Shown piece by piece: positions 1 through 5,392 of a stretch of DNA of 6,345 nt (within the stretch, counting starts at the first letter, position 1; the number at the start of each line of letters is the position of its first letter). The notes below the pieces were generated by a model, which saw nothing but the letters and a program-made list of their open reading frames with translations, had not been told where the DNA came from and searched no databases. The DNA is taken from contig RGGX01000074.1 in assembly GCA_010024485.1 (NCBI GenBank), positions 1 through 6,345 on the forward strand. The letters run 5' to 3'. Source of the stretch: Actinomycetota bacterium. Its GTDB lineage: Bacteria > Actinomycetota > Acidimicrobiia > Acidimicrobiales > Ilumatobacteraceae. The position numbers were made by a program, and so were the translations under genes.

Positions 1-1
1 C

Positions 2-64
2 GAGGGCTCGGCCAACGCGCTGTGGACCGACGGCGGTCTCATGTACCCGCCGCCCGCCCGCTGA
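2..64 (+). CDS. aapJ: C-terminal end of amino-acid ABC transporter substrate-binding protein (AapJ-like), partial
   Basis: Reading from base 2, the frame encodes 20 residues ending NALWTDGGLMYPPPAR and then TGA at 62-64. This matches the typical C-terminus of AapJ-type general L-amino-acid binding proteins, which end in a pattern like NALWTxGGLxYAPPxR. The rest of the gene lies upstream of the window. AapJ is the periplasmic or lipid-anchored receptor that captures amino acids and presents them to the AapQ/AapM permease. The identification rests on this short tail plus the position directly before aapQ-aapM-aapP, the usual J-Q-M-P order of the family. Confidence 0.8.
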   Translation, partial: EGSANALWTDGGLMYPPPAR

Positions 65-88
65 TCAGTCACACCTGACACCTTCTGA

Positions 89-122
89 CGGGTGGCCGGG
101 CCCCTCGGGGCCCGGCCACCCG
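89..122 (+). terminator. Perfect GC-rich stem-loop between aapJ and aapQ (attenuator or mRNA-stabilising hairpin)
   Basis: Bases 89-103 (CGGGTGGCCGGGCCC) pair perfectly with 108-122, leaving the loop CTCG. This is a 15-bp stem made almost entirely of G:C pairs. Only an A/T-rich CATAATTG follows, not a real T-tract, so it is not a strong textbook terminator. Hairpins between a binding-protein gene and its permease genes commonly limit read-through or protect the upstream mRNA from 3' decay, so that the binding protein is made in excess. That role is inferred here from position and structure. Confidence 0.65.
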
Positions 123-128
123 CATAAT
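123..128 (+). promoter_or_regulatory. Possible -10-like hexamer CATAAT after the hairpin
   Basis: CATAAT differs by one base from the TATAAT consensus and lies about 39 nt ahead of the preferred aapQ start. No -35 element is visible; the expected place falls inside the GC hairpin. It could be a weak internal promoter for the permease genes, or simply the A/T-rich tail of the stem-loop. This is weakly supported. Confidence 0.15.
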
Positions 129-166
129 TGTCCGTCCGTCCAACGACTCTCGGGGGATCAGCCGTT

Positions 167-1720
167 GTGACCTCTCAAACCGTCGACTCGGGAACCGCTG
201 TGTTCACCGGTCACACCCGACCGCCGATCTGGCGGAACACCAGCGTCCTGAAGTGGCTGGTCCAGATCGTCGTGCTCGTCGCGGTGCTTGCCGTCTTCTG
301 GTTCCTCGCCGCCCAGGCGCGCACCAACCTGTCGGCCAAGGGCATCCCCGTGTCCTACGACTGGCTCGACGAACCGGCCAACATCCAGCTCGGCGAGGGC
401 ATCCAGACCGTCGACACCGACGAGCGCCGCCTCACCATGAGCCGGGCGCTCTGGGTCGGCATGGTCAACACCCTCCGCATCGCCTCCATCGGCATCATCG
501 TCTCGACGATCATCGGTATCGCCGTCGGCATCGCCCGGCTCTCCAAGAACTGGCTCGCCAGAAAGGTCTCCTCGATCTATGTCGAGACCCTCCGCAACGT
601 GCCGGTGCTCGTGCAGATCATCCTCTGGCTCGCCATCTTGGGCTCGCTCGGTAAATTGACCGCCGAGTCGGGCCCCATCCCTGGCTGGGTCATCGTCTCC
701 CAGAAGGGGATCTCCCTCCCGCGGGTGTTCCTCGCTGACGGCTTCTACCAGTTCCTCGCGATGGTGCTCGTCGCGATGGTCCCGGTGTGGTTCGTGCGCC
801 GGTCGCTGAAGCGACGCCAGGACCGCGAGGGTGGGAACGCCCATGCCACGGGGTTCACGATGGGAGCCCTCCTCGTCGTTCTGGTGGTCGCCTGGTTCGC
901 CAACCCGGTTATGGCCTTCCTCGGACCGATCTTCGGGGCTGTCGAATCGGCCTGGGGTTCGATTCCCCAGGGCGTCATGCAGGTGCTGCTCAGCGTCGCG
1001 GCACTCGGTGGGGCAGTGCTGTGGATCAAGCGCTTCCTCGACAGCCGCCGCACCCCGGCCGGTCTCGCCAAGCTCATCGACGACGACTGGTTCCGGATGG
1101 TCTTCGCGGTGATCGCCGCGCTCATCGCCGTCTTCGTCGTCGTCCGAGGGTGGCCCGGTCTGTCCAGCTGGATGGTCAACTCGGGCAGCGACCTCTTCGG
1201 TGTGATCGCCGACAAGTTCGGTGATGGTCGGGGCTCCCGCCCGATCGACGCGATGAAACCGACCCTGTCGGAGGGGCGTTTCGTCAACTACGGACCGACC
1301 GGCCTGACGATGACGGTGTTCTACGCGTCGCTGTTCTTCGGGCTCGTCTTCTACACATCAAGCTTCATCGCCGAGATCGTCCGCGGTGGCATCCTCGCCG
1401 TGCCTGCCGGCCAGAGCGAGGCGGCTGCCGCCCTCGGACTCAGTCGGGGCCAGGCGCTCCGCAAGGTGGTGCTCCCGCAGGCCTTCCGGGTGATCATGCC
1501 GCCGCTCGGCAACCAGTACCTGAACATCACCAAGAACACCTCGCTCGGTATCGCCGTCGGATTCTCCGAGATCGTGCAGGTGGGGCAGACGGTCTACAAC
1601 AAGAACTCGCAGACCCTCGCGGTGTTCAGCATCTACATGGTCTTCTACCTGGCCTGCTCGCTGAGCATCTCCTCGGTGGTCAACACCATCAACCGTCGAC
1701 TCGCGATCGTGGAGCGCTGA
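167..1720 (+). CDS. aapQ: General L-amino-acid ABC transporter permease, AapQ family
   Basis: This is one of the two membrane subunits of an AapJQMP-type amino-acid importer. It forms half of the translocation channel and contacts the ATPase. Numbered from GTG 167 (517 aa), it has a first membrane segment at about 28-49 and an external loop rich in acidic residues. The HAAT-type permease core starts around NTLRIAS at 101 and YVETLRNVPVLVQ at 138. The EAA loop, which docks on the ATPase, is EAAAALGLSRG from 418, followed by VVLPQAFRVIMPPL and QYLNITKN, all typical of AapQ. The C-terminus NRRLAIVER also fits the family. Classical AapQ is about 400 aa; the excess lies mainly between residues 176 and 375, with added hydrophobic segments. 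Start choice: the frame also opens at TTG 128, but that codon sits 6 nt after the hairpin with no ribosome-binding site. GTG 167 follows GGGGG at 152-156, and GTG 200 is a further option. The family is certain; the start is not. Confidence 0.9.
   Translation: MTSQTVDSGTAVFTGHTRPPIWRNTSVLKWLVQIVVLVAVLAVFWFLAAQARTNLSAKGIPVSYDWLDEPANIQLGEGIQTVDTDERRLTMSRALWVGMVNTLRIASIGIIVSTIIGIAVGIARLSKNWLARKVSSIYVETLRNVPVLVQIILWLAILGSLGKLTAESGPIPGWVIVSQKGISLPRVFLADGFYQFLAMVLVAMVPVWFVRRSLKRRQDREGGNAHATGFTMGALLVVLVVAWFANPVMAFLGPIFGAVESAWGSIPQGVMQVLLSVAALGGAVLWIKRFLDSRRTPAGLAKLIDDDWFRMVFAVIAALIAVFVVVRGWPGLSSWMVNSGSDLFGVIADKFGDGRGSRPIDAMKPTLSEGRFVNYGPTGLTMTVFYASLFFGLVFYTSSFIAEIVRGGILAVPAGQSEAAAALGLSRGQALRKVVLPQAFRVIMPPLGNQYLNITKNTSLGIAVGFSEIVQVGQTVYNKNSQTLAVFSIYMVFYLACSLSISSVVNTINRRLAIVER
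1711..1714 (+). promoter_or_regulatory. Ribosome-binding site for aapM, inside the end of aapQ
   Basis: GGAG lies 7 nt before ATG 1722 and overlaps the last codons of aapQ. It fixes the aapM start and suggests that the two permeases are translationally coupled. Confidence 0.65.
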
Positions 1721-1721
1721 C

Positions 1722-3536
1722 ATGAGCGATGTGACCGTTCCCACCTCTCAGCGGGCACCCGAGACACCGTCGACCTCGCCGGCTCGCTGGGTCAGGGAGA
1801 ACCTGTTCTCCTCGGTGTCCAACGCCATCCAGACGGTGTTCTTCAGCCTCGTTCTGCTCGGCCTGCTGCGCTGGGTCCTCGGCCAGATCTTCTCCGAGGA
1901 GGCCAACTGGACCTCGGTCGCGACGAACATGCGACTGCTGTTCACCTACAACTATCCGACCGAGCAGTTCGTCCGGATCTGGTTCGCGGCCGGGGCGCTC
2001 TTCCTGGCTGTCGGCGCGAGTTTCGCCGCCTGGAACCTCAACCCGGTCGTCACGGTCCGTCGCATCGCGGTCGCGCTCGCCGGCACCGGGGCCGTCTCAG
2101 TGGTCGTCGGTCTCATCACCCCCGAGGCGACGCCCTCGTCGATCCGCACCGGATTCCTGGTGGTCGGTGTGGCCCTCGTGGTGCTCGCCGTCCTCGTGAC
2201 GCGTCTCATCCCGAATGCGGATCGGCGTCAGATCCCGTTCCTCGGACTGCTCATCGGCGTGGCGGTCGTGGTGTGCGGGGTGCTCTGGTTCTTCCCCTTC
2301 GGTGACTACGGCTTCGCCGACGGCGCCCCGACGGCCGAGTCGGGCACGATCGACTCGTCGACCTCGCTGCCGGTCACCGTGATGTTCCTCATCATGATCG
2401 CGACCTACGTCGCGGGGCGCGCGCTCGCTCGGCGGATCGACCTGGGCTGGCTGCGTCGGACGATGATCGGCTGGTGGGTGATCGGTCCCGCCTTCATCGT
2501 GTTCCTCGTGCTCAGAGATCCGGAGTTCGACTGGGGATACGTACTCGCCGTCGACGTCCCGATGGGTGCCGCCTTCGCTGTCGGCGGTGCCGTGCTGCTC
2601 TACGCCCTCTCCAAGCCGAGCCGGTCCGATCTGGCGCGTGTCATCGGTGCCCTCCTCGTCGCCCTGGCCCTCTTCCACTGGGTGGCGGCCTTCTTCGGCT
2701 GGTACCCGATGCTCCAGAAGGCCCGCTTCTCATTCGCCCTGATCGCGGTCGCGGCGTTGCTCGCGCCGACCTTCGCCGGCGAGCGATCGGCTCGGCTGCG
2801 CTTCGCGGGCGGCTGGTTCGGGTTCATGGTGCTCTTCCACTGGTTGCTCACCGGCATCAACACACCGTCCACCCTCGACATCGCGGCGCCACCGTTCCTC
2901 GGCGGCTTCGTGTTGACCGTGTCGATCGCCTACTACGTGATGTTGGCCTCGTTCCCGCTCGGCGTGCTGCTGTCGCTGGCGCGCACATCGAAGATGCCGA
3001 TCTTCAGGGTGCTGTCCACCACCTACATCGAGGTGGTCCGGGGTGTGCCGCTCATCACGGTGCTGTTCTTCTTCTCGATCATGCTGCCGCTGTTCCTCCC
3101 GGGTGGCATGGGCATCAGCGATCTCGCCGCGGTGTTCGCGGGTTACACGGTCTTCTCGGCGGCGTACATGGCGGAGAACATCCGCGGTGGTCTCCAGAGC
3201 GTGCGGCGCGGCCAGTACGAGGCGGCCGATGCGCTCGGTCTCACCACCGTTCAGCGCACGGCCTTCATCGTGTTGCCCCAGGCGCTCCGCGTATCGATCC
3301 CGAACCTGGTCGGCCAGGCCATCGCGACCTTCAAGGAGACCTCGCTCATCGCGATCGTCGGCGGTTTCGACATCCTGCGCATCGCGAACTCGACCATCCC
3401 CAACCAGCCCGACTTCCTCGGGCAGAAGCGACCGGCGCTGTTCTTCATCTCGGTCGTCTACTTCATCGTCGCCTACTCGATGTCGCGGGCCTCGCGGAAC
3501 CTCGAGGAACGTCTCGAGGCGGGGCAGGCCCGCTGA
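1722..3536 (+). CDS. aapM: General L-amino-acid ABC transporter permease, AapM family, enlarged N-terminal membrane region
   Basis: This is the second channel subunit, the partner of AapQ in the inner membrane. The C-terminal 210 residues are a clear AapM permease core: the stretch with YIEVVRGVPLITVLFF (435-450) and MLPLFLPGG, then AAYMAENIRGGLQSVRRGQ, then the EAA loop EAADALGLTTVQ from E500 with VLPQALRVSIPNLVGQ, and TFKETSLIAIVG. The N-terminal NLFSSVSNAIQTVFFSLVLLGLLRW (residues 27-51) is also typical of AapM. At 604 aa it is far longer than the roughly 385-430 aa usual for AapM. The extra length at about 105-390 carries roughly nine further hydrophobic segments (for example 112-132, 141-163, 171-193, 216-235, 248-264, 273-296, 307-328, 336-353 and 365-380). 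ATG 1722 is one base after the aapQ stop and has GGAG 7 nt upstream. No frameshift or stop interrupts the extra region, so it appears to be a genuine expansion. Its function is unknown. Confidence 0.9.
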   Translation: MSDVTVPTSQRAPETPSTSPARWVRENLFSSVSNAIQTVFFSLVLLGLLRWVLGQIFSEEANWTSVATNMRLLFTYNYPTEQFVRIWFAAGALFLAVGASFAAWNLNPVVTVRRIAVALAGTGAVSVVVGLITPEATPSSIRTGFLVVGVALVVLAVLVTRLIPNADRRQIPFLGLLIGVAVVVCGVLWFFPFGDYGFADGAPTAESGTIDSSTSLPVTVMFLIMIATYVAGRALARRIDLGWLRRTMIGWWVIGPAFIVFLVLRDPEFDWGYVLAVDVPMGAAFAVGGAVLLYALSKPSRSDLARVIGALLVALALFHWVAAFFGWYPMLQKARFSFALIAVAALLAPTFAGERSARLRFAGGWFGFMVLFHWLLTGINTPSTLDIAAPPFLGGFVLTVSIAYYVMLASFPLGVLLSLARTSKMPIFRVLSTTYIEVVRGVPLITVLFFFSIMLPLFLPGGMGISDLAAVFAGYTVFSAAYMAENIRGGLQSVRRGQYEAADALGLTTVQRTAFIVLPQALRVSIPNLVGQAIATFKETSLIAIVGGFDILRIANSTIPNQPDFLGQKRPALFFISVVYFIVAYSMSRASRNLEERLEAGQAR

Positions 3537-3577
3537 TGAACAAGATCCGCACGACCGACCAGACCAGGAGCATCTGA
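3536..3577 (+). other. Possible 13-codon minicistron linking aapM and aapP
   Basis: ATG at 3536-3538 overlaps the aapM stop (TGATG) and opens a 13-residue frame, MNKIRTTDQTRSI, ending in TGA at 3575-3577. That stop is one base before the aapP start at 3579. Ribosomes reinitiating after aapM could translate it and be delivered to the aapP start. This is seen only as an arrangement; nothing shows that the peptide itself has a role. Confidence 0.2.
3566..3570 (+). promoter_or_regulatory. Ribosome-binding site for aapP
   Basis: AGGAG lies 8 nt before ATG 3579. It is the strongest Shine-Dalgarno sequence in the window and decides the aapP start. Confidence 0.75.
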
Positions 3578-3578
3578 G

Positions 3579-4352
3579 ATGAGCATCGCCGATCAAGCAC
3601 TCACCGAGGAGATGGCCTCGCGCCGCGACATGATCGTGTGCCGCGGAGTGAAGAAGTGGTTCGGAGACTTCCAGGCGCTCGCCGGGGTCGACGTGACCGT
3701 GAAGGACCGCGAGGTGATGGTGGTGCTCGGGCCGTCGGGCTCGGGCAAGTCGACCCTCATCCGGTGCATCAACCGTCTCGAGGTGCACCAGGAGGGCGAG
3801 ATCATCGTCGACGGCGTCGAGATGACCAACGACATGCGCAACATCGAGAAGATCCGGTCCGAGGTCGGCATGGTCTTCCAGCAGTTCAACCTGTTCCCGC
3901 ACCTCACCGTGCTCGACAACATCACCTTGGCGCCGATCTGGGTGCGCAAGCGGGCCCGCGTCGAGGCCGAGGCGAAGGCGATGGAACTGCTCGAGCGGGT
4001 CGGTATCCCCGAGCAGGCCGGCAAGTTCCCCGGACAGCTCTCCGGTGGTCAGCAGCAGCGCGTCGCCATCGCGCGCTCGTTGGCCATGGAGCCGAAGATC
4101 ATGCTCTTCGACGAGCCGACGAGCGCCCTTGACCCGGAGATGATCTCCGAGGTGCTCGACGTCATGAAGGACCTCGCCCGCGGCGGTATGACGATGATGG
4201 TCGTCACCCATGAGATGGGTTTCGCCCGCGAGGTCGCCGACCGACTCGTGTTCATGGAGTCCGGCGATGTCGTCGAGGTGGGGACACCCGAGCACTTCTT
4301 CACCAATCCGACCGAGGAGCGCACCAAGTTGTTCCTCAGCCAGATCCTCTGA
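3579..4352 (+). CDS. aapP: Amino-acid ABC transporter ATP-binding protein, AapP
   Basis: This is the cytoplasmic ATPase that dimerises under AapQ/AapM and powers amino-acid uptake by ATP hydrolysis. All nucleotide-binding motifs are intact in the 257 aa: an aromatic A-loop position at W27/F28, Walker A GPSGSGKST (51-59), Q-loop Q101 in MVFQQFNLFPHLT, signature LSGGQQQR (154-161), Walker B IMLFDEP (174-180) with catalytic E179, D-loop SALD (182-185) and H-loop H211 in VVTHEMGF. Spacing and wording are those of the polar amino-acid (PAAT/HAAT, GlnQ/AapP) class, and 257 aa is the usual length. It lies 42 nt after aapM with AGGAG 8 nt before the ATG, and is the last gene of the operon. The similar GlnQ and GltL ATPases cannot be excluded on sequence alone, but the linked AapQ and AapM permeases make AapP the natural call. 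Confidence 0.96.
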   Translation: MSIADQALTEEMASRRDMIVCRGVKKWFGDFQALAGVDVTVKDREVMVVLGPSGSGKSTLIRCINRLEVHQEGEIIVDGVEMTNDMRNIEKIRSEVGMVFQQFNLFPHLTVLDNITLAPIWVRKRARVEAEAKAMELLERVGIPEQAGKFPGQLSGGQQQRVAIARSLAMEPKIMLFDEPTSALDPEMISEVLDVMKDLARGGMTMMVVTHEMGFAREVADRLVFMESGDVVEVGTPEHFFTNPTEERTKLFLSQIL

Positions 4353-4360
4353 GAGGTCGT

Positions 4361-4375
4361 CCGCCGGACAGGCGG
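4361..4375 (+). terminator. Weak stem-loop after aapP
   Basis: CCGCC (4361-4365) and GGCGG (4371-4375) can pair around the 5-nt loop GGACA, 8 nt after the aapP stop. There is no T-tract. It may end or attenuate the aap transcript before the independently promoted small gene at 4405, but the stem is short. Confidence 0.3.
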
Positions 4376-4392
4376 GCAACCGGGCTCCTCGG

Positions 4393-4398
4393 TACGAT
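4393..4398 (+). promoter_or_regulatory. -10 element TACGAT of a probable leaderless promoter
   Basis: TACGAT fits the actinobacterial TANNNT -10 pattern and ends 6 nt before ATG 4405, so transcription would begin at or next to the start codon. There is no Shine-Dalgarno sequence at a usable distance, in keeping with leaderless translation. The hexamer sits inside a short dyad, CCTCG (4387-4391) and CGAGG (4399-4403). No -35 element is recognisable. Confidence 0.5.
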
Positions 4399-4404
4399 CG
4401 AGGC

Positions 4405-4587
4405 ATGGCGACGATTCGCTGTCTGGGTTGCGGAGGCGAGATCGAACTCGTCGCGGGTCGGGCCTCCGACGGCGTCATCGCGGCCGGCGACCGGTTCATG
4501 CACGAGGGCTGCGTGATCGACTCGCGCGCGGAGGCCCGACGTGTCGAGGCCGGCGTGCCGGCCTATCGCATCCCAGAGGGTTGGTGA
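4405..4587 (+). CDS. Small putative zinc-binding protein of unknown function (60 aa)
   Basis: I do not recognise a named family. The protein begins MATIRCLGCGGEIEL and has a likely metal site made of C6, C9, H33 and C36 (CLGC ... HEGC). The spacing C-x2-C-x23-H-x2-C equals the first half of a LIM-type zinc finger, and no second half follows. The rest is acidic and basic, with no membrane segment or signal peptide, so it is probably a soluble cytoplasmic protein. The start at ATG 4405 is supported by the -10 element TACGAT six bases upstream and by the Cys motif falling right after it. An in-frame extension upstream to 4210 exists but would run antagonistically through aapP. It lies alone between aapP and the convergent doxX-like gene. 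A role in metal sensing or protein contact is possible but unproven. Confidence 0.6.
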   Translation: MATIRCLGCGGEIELVAGRASDGVIAAGDRFMHEGCVIDSRAEARRVEAGVPAYRIPEGW

Positions 4588-4632
4588 CCTGGGTGGTCCC
4601 GTCGCCCGGTCTCGCCCGGCTCGGTGTCCGGC

Positions 4633-4676
4633 GCACCGCCACTGCCGCGATCTGACGCTCAGGCGTCGCGCGGTGC
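4633..4676. terminator. Nested inverted repeats between convergent genes
   Basis: GCACCGC (4633-4639) can pair with GCGGTGC (4670-4676), and inside it GACGC (4654-4658) pairs with GCGTC (4663-4667) around TCAG. The structure overlaps the stop codon of the minus-strand doxX-like gene and lies between two converging genes, where a two-way terminator is expected. The stems are short and have no T-tract on either strand, so this is tentative. Confidence 0.3.
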
Positions 4677-5084
4677 CCGACGATCGGTGGGCCCGGCGAT
4701 CGCGAGTGCGATGCCGATGAGCACGAACTGCAGCGGCAGACGCACCCAGGACACGATCTGGTCGGTGACCGATCGGTCGCGCCAGTCCCAGGTCATGTAG
4801 AGGTTCGCGGGGTAGACCGCGATGAGCAGCGCCACCGCGGCGAACGCGCCACGGCGTCTCCAACGCGGGCGAAGGAGCGTGGTGGCGACCAGCAGCTCGG
4901 CCACACCGCTCAACGACGTCCAGAATCGCTCGGAGGGCGGCAGCCACGGGGGAACGATCTCGTCGAAGAAGGTCGGATTGGCGAAGTGGGAGATGCCGGC
5001 GACACCGAGGAGGGCGCCGAGGGCGATCGCGAGTCGGGGGTGGCGGGCCTCGAGTGGTGGCAGGAGACTCCGGGAGGGTCGCAT
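4659..5084 (-). CDS. DoxX-like small integral membrane protein
   Basis: The 141-aa protein has four hydrophobic helices at about 18-34, 55-71, 79-97 and 113-130, the layout of DoxX/YphA-like membrane proteins. The first helix contains GVAGISHFANP, followed by FFDEIVPPWLP, then GVAELLVA in the second and PANLYMTWDW after the third; this series is characteristic of the DoxX-like group. The biochemical role of these proteins is mostly unknown; some members associate with redox or stress functions. Start: the codons at 5087 and 5084 are both ATG. GAGGG at 5091-5095 (minus strand) is 6 nt from the second and only 3 nt from the first, so 5084 is preferred. Either start overlaps the stop of the glutaredoxin gene (by 1 or 4 nt), so the two genes are almost certainly co-transcribed and coupled. 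Open frame further upstream (to 5315) is the antisense of the glutaredoxin gene and is not part of the protein. Confidence 0.8.
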   Translation of the reverse strand: MRPSRSLLPPLEARHPRLAIALGALLGVAGISHFANPTFFDEIVPPWLPPSERFWTSLSGVAELLVATTLLRPRWRRRGAFAAVALLIAVYPANLYMTWDWRDRSVTDQIVSWVRLPLQFVLIGIALAIAGPTDRRAPRDA

Positions 5085-5350
5085 CATCGTCCCTCGGGTA
5101 CCAGCCCGCGCTCCCGGAGGGCGTTCTCGAGTTCCTCGTCGCTCGGCTCGGAGAGCACGAGTCCGTCGGCGAAGTGGACCACCGGTATGCGTTTGCGTCC
5201 CGAGAGCGCTTCGGCCTCGACCGCTCGTTCCGGTTCGACTTCGAGGTCCACGTCGACGTGGTCGACGGCGAGGCGCGTCAGCAGTTGGTTCGAGCGTCGG
5301 CAGTCCTTGCACCACTCGGCGCCGTAGACGACGGGAGGTGAGTCGTTCAC
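5084..5350 (-). CDS. Glutaredoxin / mycoredoxin-like thiol-disulfide oxidoreductase
   Basis: This 88-aa cytoplasmic protein has a compact thioredoxin fold. It opens PPVVYGAEWCKDCRRSNQLL, with the redox-active C14-x-x-C17 (CKDC) after the first strand, and has the cis-proline P56 in RIPVVHFADG. The end EPSDEELENAL forms the usual final helix. Glutaredoxins of this length in actinobacteria are often mycoredoxin-like and reduce mixed disulfides using mycothiol; that partner is inferred, not seen. The CKDC active site differs from the CGYC/CPYC of classical members. The GTG at 5350 is the start: it sits 7 nt after a minus-strand TAACGT -10 element, consistent with a leaderless mRNA. It is the first gene of a two-gene unit with the doxX-like gene. 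It is transcribed away from the divergent metallo-hydrolase gene. Confidence 0.85.
   Translation of the reverse strand: MNDSPPVVYGAEWCKDCRRSNQLLTRLAVDHVDVDLEVEPERAVEAEALSGRKRIPVVHFADGLVLSEPSDEELENALRERGLVPEGR
5091..5095 (-). promoter_or_regulatory. Ribosome-binding site for the doxX-like gene
   Basis: GAGGG on the minus strand lies inside the end of the glutaredoxin gene, 3 nt from the ATG at 5087 and 6 nt from the ATG at 5084. The spacing favours the second ATG. Confidence 0.55.
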
Positions 5351-5357
5351 GGAGGGG

Positions 5358-5363
5358 ACGTTA
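5358..5363 (-). promoter_or_regulatory. -10 element TAACGT for the glutaredoxin gene (leaderless type)
   Basis: On the minus strand TAACGT (TANNNT pattern) ends 7 nt before the GTG start at 5350, with no Shine-Dalgarno sequence between. Transcription probably begins at or beside the start codon. No -35 element is recognisable. Confidence 0.45.
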
Positions 5364-5386
5364 CCGAGGGTCGGCCTCCGGCCCGT

Positions 5387-5392
5387 TACGGT
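5387..5392 (+). promoter_or_regulatory. -10 element TACGGT for the PqqB-like gene (leaderless type)
   Basis: TACGGT (TANNNT pattern) ends 6 nt before GTG 5399, exactly the spacing seen for TACGAT before ATG 4405. The intervening TCACGC holds no Shine-Dalgarno sequence. It faces away from the glutaredoxin promoter, and the two -10 elements are only 23 bp apart. Confidence 0.5.

Noticed and set aside
158..844. 228-codon minus-strand frame opposite aapQ
   Set aside because: Low-complexity acidic and basic antisense translation of aapQ, with no motif and no start signal.
2474..3577. 367-codon plus-strand frame inside aapM
   Set aside because: It lies out of frame within aapM, is rich in Arg, Ala, Gly and Pro, has no recognisable fold, and is explained by the GC bias of the real gene. 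Only its last 13 codons, starting at ATG 3536, were kept as a possible minicistron.
2730..4499. 589-codon open frame on the minus strand across aapM and aapP
   Set aside because: It is antisense to two well-identified genes, is extremely rich in Arg, His, Asp and Glu as expected for antisense of GC-rich coding DNA, and shows no known domain.
5087..5315. N-terminal extension of the doxX-like gene to 5315
   Set aside because: The added residues are an Arg-rich out-of-frame reading of the glutaredoxin gene; the ATG pair at 5084-5087 has a ribosome-binding site and fits the family length.
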